Positions 1-8,883 of a stretch of 64,000 nucleotides of DNA are shown here, piece by piece (positions within the stretch are counted from its first letter, which is position 1; the number at the start of each line of letters is the position of its first letter). Below the pieces are notes generated by a model. It saw only the letters and a program-made list of their open reading frames with translations. It searched no databases and was not told where the DNA came from. Both the position numbers and the translations under genes were made by a program. Source of the stretch: Affinundibacterium amnicola (GTDB lineage Bacteria; Pseudomonadota; Gammaproteobacteria; Burkholderiales; Burkholderiaceae_D); contig NZ_JACOFU010000003.1 in assembly GCF_014284275.1 (NCBI RefSeq), positions 1 through 64,000 of the forward strand. Reading direction: 5' to 3'.

Positions 1-40
1 CTATTGTTCGAATGTAGGTCTATGCCGCAAAATAACATAC

Positions 41-112
41 CGTCCTCCCCGTTAAAGTTTCGTTTCGCAACTCAACTTTACTCCAACGACATACGCTATT
101 GGAGGGAGGCGG
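41..112. repeat. Nested inverted repeats upstream of the RAYT gene
   Basis: Three nested complementary pairs are visible: CCTCCC (44-49) with GGGAGG (104-109), TAAAGTT (53-59) with AACTTTA (74-80), and CTCCAA (81-86) with TTGGAG (99-104). Such folding fits a REP-like palindrome next to its cognate transposase, but no second copy was noticed in the window, so REP identity is only inferred. Confidence 0.3.
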
Positions 113-174
113 CTAGATGATTATCAGTTCTAACATTCAAACATTTAGAAAGCAAAACATAGTAGTCTTCTGAA

Positions 175-1014
175 ATGGCGAGACCCTTAAGATTAGAATT
201 TGCTGGCGCTGTGTATCACGTGACATCCCGTGGGGATAGGCGTGAGGATATTTATTTAGATGACGATGACCGGCGTGAGTGGTTGGCGGTGTTGGCGTTG
301 GTATGTGATCGCTTTAACTGGGTGGTGCATTCGTATTGTCAGATGACGAATCATTATCATCTGTTGGCGGAGACCATTGAGGGTAATTTGTCAGCGGGGA
401 TGCGGCAGTTGAATGGTTTGTATACCCAGCGTTTTAATCGTCGGCATGGCATGGTTGGGCATTTGTTTCAAGGTCGGTACAAGGCGATCTTGGTGCAAAA
501 GGAGGGGCATCTTTTGGAGTTGTCACGCTATGTAGTACTCAACCCAGTGCGGGCAAAGATGGTCAACTTGGCAGAAGAGTGGCCTTGGAGTAGTTATCCT
601 TTTGTGATCTCCGATATTTTTGCACCTGAATGGCTTGATACCGATTGGCTGTTGGGGCAATTTGGAACTCGGCGCAATGCAGCGCGACTGACTTTTAAAG
701 AATTTGTCTTGCAAGGTGTAGGGTTGCCCTCCCCTTTGCTTGCAACTAAACATCAACTATTGTTGGGTGACGAGGATTTCATCAAACAACATCAAGCGAC
801 ATTCAAAGATGGCAATCTGCGAGAGTTGTCAATTGCACACAAGCGTAGCTTGGCATTGAGTTTGCTCGAATATAAAATCCAATCAAGTAATCGTAACGAG
901 GCGATGGTACTAGCATACCACTCTGGTGCCTATACGAGGACAGAAATTGCAGATTACTTTGGTGTACATTACATGACGGTAAGTCGCGCAGTTCGTGCCT
1001 CTGAATCTGTTTAG
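175..1014 (+). CDS. REP-associated tyrosine transposase (RAYT, Y1/IS200-like fold)
   Basis: Single-strand DNA transposase of the TnpA_REP/RAYT family, which acts on REP palindromes. The N-terminal half carries the Y1 domain. The metal-binding HUH motif is His60-Tyr-His62, followed by a helix with the candidate nucleophile Tyr83. The C-terminal region (from about residue 205) looks like a Myb/HTH-type DNA-binding tail ending in a TRTEIADYFGVHYMTVSRAV-type recognition helix. At 279 aa it is near normal length for the longer RAYT subfamily. ATG at 175 has no strong Shine-Dalgarno sequence. RAYTs are usually single copy and do not move themselves like an IS. The inverted repeats at 41-112 may be its substrate. 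Confidence 0.85.
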   Translation: MARPLRLEFAGAVYHVTSRGDRREDIYLDDDDRREWLAVLALVCDRFNWVVHSYCQMTNHYHLLAETIEGNLSAGMRQLNGLYTQRFNRRHGMVGHLFQGRYKAILVQKEGHLLELSRYVVLNPVRAKMVNLAEEWPWSSYPFVISDIFAPEWLDTDWLLGQFGTRRNAARLTFKEFVLQGVGLPSPLLATKHQLLLGDEDFIKQHQATFKDGNLRELSIAHKRSLALSLLEYKIQSSNRNEAMVLAYHSGAYTRTEIADYFGVHYMTVSRAVRASESV

Positions 1015-1232
1015 ATCTCTATGAATTTGTAACGAGGCAACCCAAAAAATTTTATAACCTCTAAATTTATAATCAAAGCAAAGTTGCATATAAGACTAAT
1101 TCTTATATCAGTCGACCTTAGATTGAAACATGCGGCAATCACGGCAAACTTTAGATAAGTTATTTCTGCCATAGAGTTTATAGGCTATTGAGAAAAAATA
1201 TTTTAAGGTTCCCTCGATAAATACTTGATAAG

Positions 1233-2120
1233 TTATATTTTGTATCCAGGTGCAAGGACTAAATTATCGACCTTGTTTAGTTCTTTCTTATTGTTCAAAA
1301 ACAGTCTAAATTCAGCCCCAGACAATATTCCTTTATTTGAGCAATCGACCTGCCATTGGCGTAATACATATCCAGCTGAGGCTGCACGGGTTTTTACTCT
1401 AAGGACTCCTTTAACCATTCCATAGTCACGCATGATTGCTTCTGGGTGATGGTGGGATGGATGTGGCACTAAATTAAGTTCAACGATTTCTTGCCATTGC
1501 TCATCAAATTGTAAGTCTTCGTGGGTCTGTATTTCCTGTCTTATGTCTCCTAAATTGAACTCAGAAATTTTTTCCATTCGTGTAAGAACCAAGTCGCGAA
1601 ATTCATTCTTTGTGCGATCAAAAGCGCGAACATGCCATCGCAAACCCGAATCCACCAAGGCAAGTGGAACAATCTCACGAGGATTAGCACCGGTTTTCAT
1701 AGAGTGGTAGATCAGTTTGAGCGGCCTTCGATTGTGAATTGCACGCGTAATGGTCGCTAAAAGTCTCAAGGGTGGTTGATTCAATCGAGCTGGAACACTA
1801 TTCGGTAGTAGCGTGTAATCTGTTCCTCGTTCGCCATCACCAAAGCCCGAAGTCAGTGCAGAGAAGACTCGTTCGGGCTGGTGTTGAAATATTGGTTTGA
1901 AGTCTGAGCCATATTGATAAGCCTTTCCAATATAAATGAGGTTGTTGGGAGCTAGCTCCTTATAAAGCACTAAATCACGTGTGCCTGCGGCGGTCGCTAT
2001 ATCAAATCGTTCTAATACATCTTTGCGACTTACTTTCCCCAAGAACCACAACCTAAATTCAATAAACGCCAAGCGTTCGCGCTGAGAAGTTGAAAGTGTA
2101 TCGAGTAAAAAATTTGACAT
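1233..2120 (-). CDS. WYL-domain transcriptional regulator, BrxR/CapW-like
   Basis: Probable DNA-binding repressor with an N-terminal winged helix (about residues 8-70), a WYL domain (about 125-200) and a C-terminal WCX-like extension. The N-terminus reads QRERLAFIEFRLWFLG, then an ERFDI and ELAPNNLIY segment and DFKPIF. This is the signature I associate with the BrxR/CapW family, which controls BREX and CBASS anti-phage operons. The WYL part retains an R...V-PLALVDSGLRWHVRAFD core thought to sense a ligand. It is divergent from a three-gene operon starting at 2228, with about 107 bases between, so it probably represses that operon and itself. The family assignment is by motif recognition. Control of the neighbouring operon is inferred. 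Confidence 0.85.
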   Translation of the reverse strand: MSNFLLDTLSTSQRERLAFIEFRLWFLGKVSRKDVLERFDIATAAGTRDLVLYKELAPNNLIYIGKAYQYGSDFKPIFQHQPERVFSALTSGFGDGERGTDYTLLPNSVPARLNQPPLRLLATITRAIHNRRPLKLIYHSMKTGANPREIVPLALVDSGLRWHVRAFDRTKNEFRDLVLTRMEKISEFNLGDIRQEIQTHEDLQFDEQWQEIVELNLVPHPSHHHPEAIMRDYGMVKGVLRVKTRAASAGYVLRQWQVDCSNKGILSGAEFRLFLNNKKELNKVDNLVLAPGYKI

Positions 2121-2227
2121 TGCGGTGACCTAAAATAAATCTCAATAAATCCAAAAACATTCTATCATTCGAATCATTTTGATGCTATATTATTTATAAG
2201 ATCTTTTTGATTCGATTGAAAATTGAA
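2121..2227. promoter_or_regulatory. Divergent promoter/operator region between the WYL regulator and the phosphatase operon
   Basis: AT-rich spacer with an inverted repeat CGAATCA (2170-2176) / TGATTCG (2208-2214) and a TATATT -10-like hexamer near 2186. The repeat is a plausible operator for the WYL dimer. Its right arm would overlap the coding start if TTG 2207 were used, which favours ATG 2228. Confidence 0.35.
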
Positions 2228-2503
2228 ATGGACGATACCAAAAATCCGCCGCAAGTTCCCTTTGCATTCCCATTCGTAGTCGCAAAACCGCCGCAGCCAC
2301 AGGTTTGTTTGAATACGGTAGTTCTGTTGCGCGCACTACTAAAACAGGCTGAGGCAGGCAAAGTGAAGGGTATCGTTGCTGCTACTTTGGAGAGTGATGG
2401 TGCTTACCAACTATTGTTGGAGGGTGAGGTACTGAACGCTAATAATCAAATGGTAGTTTTGGGAATGCTAACCGTGTTGCAGAAAGCGATTCTGGATCTG
2501 TAG
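2228..2503 (+). CDS. Small conserved-looking protein, first gene of the phosphatase operon
   Basis: About 91 aa from ATG 2228; TTG 2207 in the same frame would add seven residues. The sequence begins with an acidic/proline-rich stretch, then an amphipathic helix (LLRALLKQAEAGKVKGIVAA), a beta hairpin (GAYQLLLEGE) and a closing hydrophobic helix. No catalytic motif, membrane segment or signal peptide is seen. It ends 26 bases before the metallophosphatase gene and is probably co-transcribed with it. I do not recognise the function. A regulatory or adaptor role is possible but unsupported. Confidence 0.6.
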   Translation: MDDTKNPPQVPFAFPFVVAKPPQPQVCLNTVVLLRALLKQAEAGKVKGIVAATLESDGAYQLLLEGEVLNANNQMVVLGMLTVLQKAILDL

Positions 2504-2529
2504 CAGATGATTAAGTTGAAAGGTAAAGA

Positions 2530-3618
2530 ATGAGTTTGATTCAGCAAATACCTGATGGCCCGCTAGATATTATTGGTGACATTCATGGGGAATACGATGC
2601 TTTACTAAATTTACTGAAACACTTAGGTTATGACTATGCTGGAAATCATCCAAATGGCCGCACAATTGTGTTTGTTGGTGATTTCTGCGATCGAGGCCCA
2701 AACAGTCCAGCGGTGCTCGCATTGATTGAGCAACTGATTGTTGCCAAACGTGCGGTCGCTGTTTTGGGGAATCATGAACTTAATCTCCTTCGTGCAGAAG
2801 CTAAAGATGGCTCGGGTTGGTTTTTCACTGAGCGTGTTGAGCGAGATAATCACAAGTACTCGCCATATAAGAAGGTGGAGCAACTCGATAGAGAAAAAAT
2901 CATCTCTTTCTTATTGACGCTGCCAATAGCTCTCGAGCGGGAAGATCTTCGGGTTGTGCATGCAGCATGGATGCAGGATCAAGTTCAAATATTAAAAAGT
3001 CGTTCCATCGGAAGTCAAATCCAGTCTTATGTCGAGTGGGATCAATTAGCGCATGACCATGCGAGTGATTTTTTATCGTCAATGAAAACTGAATTAGAAG
3101 ATTGGAATTTCAGTTTAGAAGATCAGCATAACGAGCCGCCATTTTTGCATGCACATGCAGCCCATGATTCAGTTAAGCAAATGATGAATCCGCTTCGAGT
3201 TCTGACTTCTGGGGTAGAGCGCAAAGGTGGCTCTCCATTTTATTCGAGTGGGAAATGGCGATTTTCCGAAAGAGTTCAATGGTGGGATGAATACGATAGT
3301 CAGGTTCCGGTGGTGATAGGGCATTACTGGCGTCGAGTTAGCAAGATTGATCGTAGTACTGTTGGAAAAGGTGATCCTGATTTGTTTTCCGGTACGCACC
3401 CATACGCATGGCACGGAATACATAGTAATGTTTTTTGTGTGGATTTCTCGGTTGGTGGTCGCTGGGTCGCGCGCAAGAAAAGCAAGGTTCCTGAAACTGA
3501 TTTTAAGTTGGCGGCACTTCGTTGGCCAGAGCGTACTTTGTGTTTCGATGATGGCGAAGTAGTAGAAACGATAGGCTATCAAGCGAGCATTAAAAAGTTA
3601 GGTTACCAATATGAGTAA
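2530..3618 (+). CDS. PPP-type metallophosphatase (calcineurin-like phosphoesterase)
   Basis: Two-metal phosphoesterase of the PPP/ApaH-like fold, 362 aa. Motifs occur in the expected order: GDIHGEYDAL (about residues 17-26), GDFCDRGP (about 50-57), GNHE (about 80-83), and later His residues in VVHAAW and VVIGHYW that can complete the metal site. The C-terminal half is longer than ApaH or PrpE and has no recognised domain. Substrate could be phosphoprotein, dinucleotide or modified nucleotide. It overlaps the next gene by eight bases (the ATGAGTAA overlap at 3611-3618), indicating translational coupling. With the divergent BrxR/CapW-like regulator this suggests an accessory, possibly defensive, unit rather than housekeeping ApaH. 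Confidence 0.85.
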   Translation: MSLIQQIPDGPLDIIGDIHGEYDALLNLLKHLGYDYAGNHPNGRTIVFVGDFCDRGPNSPAVLALIEQLIVAKRAVAVLGNHELNLLRAEAKDGSGWFFTERVERDNHKYSPYKKVEQLDREKIISFLLTLPIALEREDLRVVHAAWMQDQVQILKSRSIGSQIQSYVEWDQLAHDHASDFLSSMKTELEDWNFSLEDQHNEPPFLHAHAAHDSVKQMMNPLRVLTSGVERKGGSPFYSSGKWRFSERVQWWDEYDSQVPVVIGHYWRRVSKIDRSTVGKGDPDLFSGTHPYAWHGIHSNVFCVDFSVGGRWVARKKSKVPETDFKLAALRWPERTLCFDDGEVVETIGYQASIKKLGYQYE

Positions 3619-4417
3619 GATCTTGATCGAGAAAAATGCGGCAGAGTACTACGATGTTGACGGCCCAATAATTGCCTGCGTTGGCGTGATGGCAGCGATT
3701 GCAATGTTTAAGCTTAAGACCTTGGTAGATGGGCGCTCAGAATGGGAATTTTTGCCAGATGCTTCACCGCAGTTTGATTACTATCATCAAGGCATTTATA
3801 GGAATCAACGCGCAACCTCTTTGGCGGCATATCAAGTAGAAAGTCTTCCGGATTTACCTGAGTATGTTTTTCCAACACTGGAGATCAAAGATCGACTAGA
3901 GCCATCAATAAATTCGTTTCGCGCTAGTGATTATCGATGCATTGCAGAATTCTTAGAAAAGCAGTCAGATAATGAATGTTATGCATACGCGATTTTAAAA
4001 GAAGATCTGTATGAGACACATCATGGTGATGGCTGTTATCGATACTTGAATGGTGCATTTTTTGATAAGGTAGATGCGACGAATCTGGTGACAGAAATAG
4101 ATGCAAACAGTAAATTTCAAGCGCATTTTCGAACCATGAATCTCGTATTGAAACAGGAATATATTGAAGTTGTAGATTTTAATATCGAATTGTTTGACCG
4201 CTTCGAACTCAGCGAAGTACTTAAGACGTTAGATCAACTGTTTCAAATTAATGCTGCAAATAGCAGTGTTGAAGAGCAATATGCTGGAATCACTCATCGA
4301 CTATTGGATCACTATGACGGAGGAATTTCTCCCTCAAAAGAATATATAGATGCAATTCTTGAGGCTGCCCCTTCAGAGTTTCATGTTCAAGCAAAAAAGT
4401 TTGCCGACGAGAAATAA
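3611..4417 (+). CDS. Hypothetical protein coupled to the metallophosphatase
   Basis: 268 aa, acidic, with a hydrophobic stretch near residues 18-35 (GPIIACVGVMAAIAMFKLK) that could be a buried helix or one weak membrane segment. No signal peptide and no known motif. It starts inside the end of the phosphatase gene, so the two proteins are probably made in fixed ratio and may form a pair. I do not recognise the family. Roles as substrate-specificity partner or toxic effector held in check are speculation. Confidence 0.65.
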   Translation: MSKILIEKNAAEYYDVDGPIIACVGVMAAIAMFKLKTLVDGRSEWEFLPDASPQFDYYHQGIYRNQRATSLAAYQVESLPDLPEYVFPTLEIKDRLEPSINSFRASDYRCIAEFLEKQSDNECYAYAILKEDLYETHHGDGCYRYLNGAFFDKVDATNLVTEIDANSKFQAHFRTMNLVLKQEYIEVVDFNIELFDRFELSEVLKTLDQLFQINAANSSVEEQYAGITHRLLDHYDGGISPSKEYIDAILEAAPSEFHVQAKKFADEK

Positions 4418-5184
4418 ACTTGAATTAAAAAATCATTTAGATCTATATTTTTAATTCGACTTATGAAGCTAACTTGATACGTATCTCAGGTAAGATAAAT
4501 CACGTTACGTTATCGTCACGGCCAACCGTGCGATCAGCGGTTGCTGATGCAGCACCCATCCGGTGCGACAGGCACACGAACTGATAAAGGTTCCTGTCCG
4601 CCGTTTAATCGGAAGCGTTCATGGAGAACCACTCAGCTGATTTTGCCGCACCGAGAAGTTTGAGGTTGCCGACTGCCTCGATTACTTGGATGGCAAATCT
4701 GTGTTCCAGAAGCGGCATGCTGCGATGGACTCAGCGATGCGGGGTATCACCCTCAGGTGTCGACGACTAGAGTTCGCTTAGTTCAAAATGAACCTACAGA
4801 ATATGAGCAGTCGTCTCGCAGAATCCTCCGACGCGGTTCACGATGCTAAGTGGTTGAAAGGCGGAGCAGAGGCGTGGGGGCAAAAAGCCGACGCGCTCTG
4901 AAGCCGAGTTGGCATAGAATGGAATCAAGTAAAGGAAAGATGGCGAGTTATCACTAAGGTTTTGTGTGAGGCGATGATGGGGTTGAATCGAAAAACGAAG
5001 AGGGGATTATGATTTTTGCGACATTAATCAAGATCGTGTCATACCTAGTTTGATCTACGCGGATATTTTTAAAGGTGATGAATTAGAGGTGGATTAAAAA
5101 ATTGTACTCAAAGACGCATGTATTTTATGTGCTGCGTGAATTTAATAAACGTGGTTGGTTTGTAGATTAAAGAAAGATCGGATA
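4418..5184. other. Long intergenic stretch with degraded coding remnants
   Basis: No intact gene is supported. The 4500-4900 part is noticeably more GC-rich than its flanks and has no long frame. An open frame without a start codon runs from 4987 to the stop at 5095-5097 (peptide contains LIYADIFKGDELEVD), and another short frame follows at about 5103-5170. Both read like C-terminal scraps of lost genes. Confidence 0.4.
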
Positions 5185-5224
5185 TTACATGTGAAAATCA
5201 TTTTTCATGTAATTTACATGTAAA
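5185..5224. promoter_or_regulatory. TTACATG-type palindromes
   Basis: An imperfect palindrome spans 5185-5212 (TTACATGTGAAAA ... TTTTTCATGTAA). The perfect palindrome TTTACATGTAAA follows at 5213-5224, about 200 bases upstream of the lipoprotein gene at 5429. Similar sequences occur at 37031-37082 and 51383-51410. The operator role is inferred. Confidence 0.4.
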
Positions 5225-5428
5225 CAATGGGTGATTGGGGCTAATTTGAATTGCCCGGAACTGACTAAGTTCGCTGAAGTACGTCTGCAGTATAAAGATA
5301 CTTATGTACTAGTTGAGTAACCTTGAAGAAATCATATTCATCGGCACGTTAATTGCTTTTACGAAATTCTTAGCCACCAGTTGTTCTTACACTGTTCTTT
5401 TCAAATCATACAAAAAAAGGCCATACGA

Positions 5429-7441
5429 ATGCCATCCAAACTATCTAAATACTCATATTTTGGATCTTTCGTTGTCTCAGCAGCGCTCCTGAGTGGATGT
5501 GGTGGAAATTCAATCGAAGAATTAAAGCTGTCGGCTAATCCAGCAATGACCGGCGCACCAATAAATATGCCTACTTTTCTTGGGCCAAGATCTAACTACT
5601 TCATCGTCAAAAATGCTAACGATTACAGTGTCCAGGATGTAGTCGGAAGCGAAGGCTTAAAGCGTATACCTCTGGTCGAAAAAATCAAATTTTCAGATGT
5701 CACACTCACATTGAACATGAGTGAAACCATTTCGAAAATAGGCAGTGGAGACTATAAAAACTTGATCGAACTCTATATTGCTTTCTTTAATCGGCTACCA
5801 GATGCCGAAGGGTTAAGTTACTGGATTTCGAGATTTAAGGATGGCATGAGCATCGATGACATTGCCAATAGTTTCTATAACGCTGGACTCCAATATAGTG
5901 ACCTCAGTGGCTACACGTCTAATATGACGAATGAGGATTTCGTCAAAATCATTTATAAAAATGTACTTGGAAGAAGTGAAGTTGACCAAGAAGGGTTAGC
6001 CTATTGGTCTAAATCGCTCGCCAATGGATCCGAAACACGGGGCACGTTAATCCGGACAATCCTTAACTCAGCGCATACCTTTAAAGGTGATCCAGTATGG
6101 GGTAGAGTCGCGGATTTACTCGATAACAAATTCATCGTAGCCAATAATTTTGCGAATTTTGGTGGAGTGACATTCAATAGCCCAAGTGAGTCTATTTCTA
6201 ACGGCATGGCTATTTTAGCCTTAGTCACGGCGGAGGACACTTCAAAGGCCATGAAACTGGTCGATGAGCGAGCTGCAAACACGAGAACTCCCGTGGGAAC
6301 TAATACACCTCCGATCGCGAAAACTGGAACCCACCAAAATGTAGTTATGGGCAGCGTAATTACTTTGAATGGTGCCGCAAGTACTGATTCGGATGGCGAC
6401 AAGTTGACTTACTCATGGATGCTCGATTCCAAACCAGAAGGTAGCAAAGCCTTTCTCATTCAACCAACTTCCGTCGTATCGACTTTCACTGCTGATTTAG
6501 TTGGTGAATATGTTGTTACTCTGACTGTCAGTGATGGGAAGAGCAATCATTCTGCAACGACAAAAGTGTCTGCTACTGCAGCTCCGACACCACTACTCAC
6601 GGTATCCCCCTATATCACTTACCCTGTCGACCTTGATAGAACTTTTCGTCTAACAAATGCAACGGCAGCTTTGGCAACTCTTGCCGATGAATCCGCTTTT
6701 CGAGCATCACCATCTAACGACGCAGGATGGAAGATGCAAGCTACTTATGCGAGACAAGGATTGTTTAAAGTACCTGTAACGCAAGGATATTTCTATCAGT
6801 TTTCTTCCTCTTCGTATTGGGGACCATGCATGCAGATATACGATGAGGCTGGTTATAGTTTTGGACTTTCTTTAGGACTTTCTTGTGCTCCATCTTCAAG
6901 CACCACATCAAGCATATTTCGAAGACTTTTGGTTGCAAAGAGTGGATACCTTTACGTTGATGTGACTTCACGAACATCACCCGTATTTAAAAATGCAGAC
7001 TTGGTTATTGAGGTGAATACGGATTCCAAAGGAATCGATGGAGGGCAACAAATTGACCTCTCCACTTTTGCGACTGGGCAGTATGCTGAATACATTGATT
7101 TTGGCTTTTATGGTGGGTCTGGGAATGACAAAATTGTTGGAAAGACCAAAGGAAACAACATGATTTATGCAGGTGCGGGAAATGATTTAATCGAAATTAA
7201 ACCATATCAATACAATTCGTCGTTTGTTGATGGTGGACCTGGAACCGATACGCTCGTTGTTGGTTTTTCCAGCTCTGGGATTGCACTCAAAAAAGTAGCT
7301 GCGTTCGGTTACGGAAGGTACTCACCGGGTTCACTAACCGATTCACTCCTTTTAATCGATAAATCGATCGTCATTAGAGATGTGGAGTATATCCAGTTCA
7401 CAGATAAAATTTTAGATGTGAATGTAATTCCAGTGAAGTAA
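5429..7441 (+). CDS. Lipoprotein with DUF4214, PKD-like and RTX-like repeats
   Basis: Predicted surface or periplasmic lipoprotein, 670 aa from ATG 5429, chosen because AAGG lies eight bases upstream and the protein then starts with a lipoprotein signal peptide (basic MPSKLSK, hydrophobic core, lipobox LLSGC). An earlier in-frame ATG at 5381 would add 16 unrelated residues. Domains in order: DUF4214 tandem helices (about residues 100-250; IELYIAFFNRLPDAEGLSYW and IYKNVLGRSEVDQEGLAYW), a PKD/Ig-like domain (about 285-385; TDSDGDKLTYSW ... VTLTVSDG), a C-terminal beta-rich region and haemolysin-type repeats (GGSGNDKIVG, YAGAGNDLIE) that may bind calcium. DUF4214 proteins are common in S-layer and adhesin-like proteins of Burkholderiales. 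Function here is unknown. Confidence 0.8.
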   Translation: MPSKLSKYSYFGSFVVSAALLSGCGGNSIEELKLSANPAMTGAPINMPTFLGPRSNYFIVKNANDYSVQDVVGSEGLKRIPLVEKIKFSDVTLTLNMSETISKIGSGDYKNLIELYIAFFNRLPDAEGLSYWISRFKDGMSIDDIANSFYNAGLQYSDLSGYTSNMTNEDFVKIIYKNVLGRSEVDQEGLAYWSKSLANGSETRGTLIRTILNSAHTFKGDPVWGRVADLLDNKFIVANNFANFGGVTFNSPSESISNGMAILALVTAEDTSKAMKLVDERAANTRTPVGTNTPPIAKTGTHQNVVMGSVITLNGAASTDSDGDKLTYSWMLDSKPEGSKAFLIQPTSVVSTFTADLVGEYVVTLTVSDGKSNHSATTKVSATAAPTPLLTVSPYITYPVDLDRTFRLTNATAALATLADESAFRASPSNDAGWKMQATYARQGLFKVPVTQGYFYQFSSSSYWGPCMQIYDEAGYSFGLSLGLSCAPSSSTTSSIFRRLLVAKSGYLYVDVTSRTSPVFKNADLVIEVNTDSKGIDGGQQIDLSTFATGQYAEYIDFGFYGGSGNDKIVGKTKGNNMIYAGAGNDLIEIKPYQYNSSFVDGGPGTDTLVVGFSSSGIALKKVAAFGYGRYSPGSLTDSLLLIDKSIVIRDVEYIQFTDKILDVNVIPVK

Positions 7442-7501
7442 GCGCACTCAAATTGACTTTCATAAAAAAATACATCAAAAGAGAAACACAAGGAGAAATA
7501 C

Positions 7502-7747
7502 ATGAACAAAATTGAAGAGCTTAAACAGGCTGTCGCAAAATTGGAAAGTGACTTAACTGAGCTTGCGGGCGCAGAGCGGGGGCTGTCCAACTGGCAGGAT
7601 CAAGATTTAAATCGTCGTGATGGTAGCAGCGCCCAAGATGCCCGTCACGATGAAATGGGGCGTCAAGCCAGTATGAAATTGACGGTGGCACAACGTCAAG
7701 TTGACGAACAAAAAACGTCAATAGTGGCGCTCGTAAAAGTTATCTAG
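7502..7747 (+). CDS. Small coiled-coil protein
   Basis: 81 aa with an ideal ribosome site (AAGGAGAAATAC before ATG 7502). Residues 1-25 form a heptad-like helix (MNKIEELKQAVAKLESDLTE), a polar Asp/Arg-rich linker follows, and a second helix closes the protein. Cytoplasmic, no signal or membrane segment. Not recognised. First of the plus-strand cargo genes and 60 bases after the lipoprotein gene. Confidence 0.6.
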   Translation: MNKIEELKQAVAKLESDLTELAGAERGLSNWQDQDLNRRDGSSAQDARHDEMGRQASMKLTVAQRQVDEQKTSIVALVKVI

Positions 7748-7754
7748 GAAAAAT

Positions 7755-7998
7755 ATGGTAGTAATTGTAAAAAAACTGAGAAGATTGCCGTTGTTGTAGC
7801 GACTTTGCCGACTGGCTTTTCGTCAAATGATTTTAGTATGAAATTAAAGAGTTACATCCTAAAGACTGGGCAAGAATTCAAAAGACATATTGCGATCATG
7901 AACGCGACACAAAACCAGGTAAAACACATCCAATGCCTGAGCCAGAGCAGTTTTTAAGGAATTGCTTTAACACTTTATCCAAACGATCGGCGTCATAG
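7755..7998 (+). pseudogene. Probable broken small gene
   Basis: The leader AGGAAAAAT and ATG 7755 match the start pattern of neighbouring genes, but the frame stops after about 14 codons. Reading continues in shifted frames: one gives EKIAVVVATLPTGFSSNDF directly after a run of seven A, and another gives KELHPKDWARIQKTYCDHE and ends at 7998. Two frameshifts, the first at the A run, would explain this. It could also be unrelated noise. Confidence 0.35.
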
Positions 7999-8056
7999 AG
8001 AAATACGTGCTAGCCGGTGGTCAGTTTTTGAAAAATGGAATTGAGAGAAAATTGCC

Positions 8057-8551
8057 ATGAAAGATAAGCTTGCAGTTGTAATTTTAGGTAACAGGAATTC
8101 TGGAAAATCAACTACTTGGTATGAGCTCTTTGGGGCGCAAGTGCGAACAGGGCAGAATGGAAGGAGGCTCAATTTAACCAAGTGTCACTACATGGAAGAC
8201 GTGTTTTTAGTGAACGGCTCGCCTGAGGAGCGCAATGAACCAATTGCAAATAATTTCGCCGCACATAGTGCACGTGTCGTTTTGTGCTCCACTCAGTACG
8301 TCACCAATAATGCTACTTTGCCGTGGTTTATCAATAATGGGTACGAGCTCTACGTGCAATGGTTAAATCCAGGCTATCACGATTCTAGTAAATATCGAGA
8401 TACCTTGAACTTAATTGATTACCTCGTGGACGCTGGGGCAACGGTCAAAATGCAGAATGGTAAATTACATGTAGCAGATCGAGTGAAAGAGCTACGCCAG
8501 TTTATCTTTGGATGGGCAAGTGGCCGCAACCTAATTAATCTTGAGTTTTAA
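8057..8551 (+). CDS. Small P-loop NTPase-like protein
   Basis: 164 aa with a clear Walker A motif GNRNSGKST at about residues 11-19, right after an N-terminal beta strand (KLAVVIL). The following segments VFLVNGSPEE and ARVVLCSTQYV resemble later strands of a P-loop fold, but no textbook Walker B is evident. Possible nucleoside kinase-like or GTPase-like activity; the family is not recognised. Lies in the co-directional cargo array, 18 bases before the next gene. Confidence 0.6.
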   Translation: MKDKLAVVILGNRNSGKSTTWYELFGAQVRTGQNGRRLNLTKCHYMEDVFLVNGSPEERNEPIANNFAAHSARVVLCSTQYVTNNATLPWFINNGYELYVQWLNPGYHDSSKYRDTLNLIDYLVDAGATVKMQNGKLHVADRVKELRQFIFGWASGRNLINLEF

Positions 8552-8569
8552 GAGAGCAAGGGAAAGTAA

Positions 8570-8815
8570 ATGAAACCAAAAGATAATGAAGCCAACATGC
8601 AGAATGCAAACCTTGGTTCAAACGGAACTAATCGGCAATATGATCAAGTCCATGGCAACCGTAGCATGCAGCTTCCAGAAATTAGCCATGAAGAACGAAT
8701 CTCTAGAATGAAAGATCAAATTCAGAAAGGTGCGAGAGAACGAACTCGATTGGGGTTAGATACCTATGAAGGTAGAATGAAGGCACTTGGATTTTCGCCA
8801 ATCAACCGAAACTAG
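8570..8815 (+). CDS. Small hydrophilic protein
   Basis: 81 aa, Asn/Gln-rich and disordered at the N-terminus, helical and charged from about residue 40 (SHEERISRMKDQIQKGARER). No motif. Preceded by GGGAAAG and only 18 bases downstream of the P-loop gene, so possibly its partner. Function unknown. Confidence 0.55.
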   Translation: MKPKDNEANMQNANLGSNGTNRQYDQVHGNRSMQLPEISHEERISRMKDQIQKGARERTRLGLDTYEGRMKALGFSPINRN

Positions 8816-8883
8816 GAAAGAAATGGAAACGTATATTTTAAGTGTAGTTGAAGCAAAACTAATTCAATATTTTCGAGGTATGG

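Noticed and set aside
1..174. Left attachment site of the element
   Set aside because: No copy of the tRNA-Met 3' sequence was found here or elsewhere left of 21206.
1015..1232. Hairpin ATATAAGA/TCTTATAT at 1088-1108 as a terminator
   Set aside because: The stem is AT-only, lacks a T run and is 70 bases past the transposase stop; too weak to call.
4500..4650. Possible group II intron or retron start (GTGCGACAG)
   Set aside because: No reverse transcriptase and no domain V-like hairpin were seen nearby.
4800..5000. Possible CsbD-like remnant (EWNQVKERW)
   Set aside because: Match is one short phrase with stop codons around it; not enough to call even a pseudogene.
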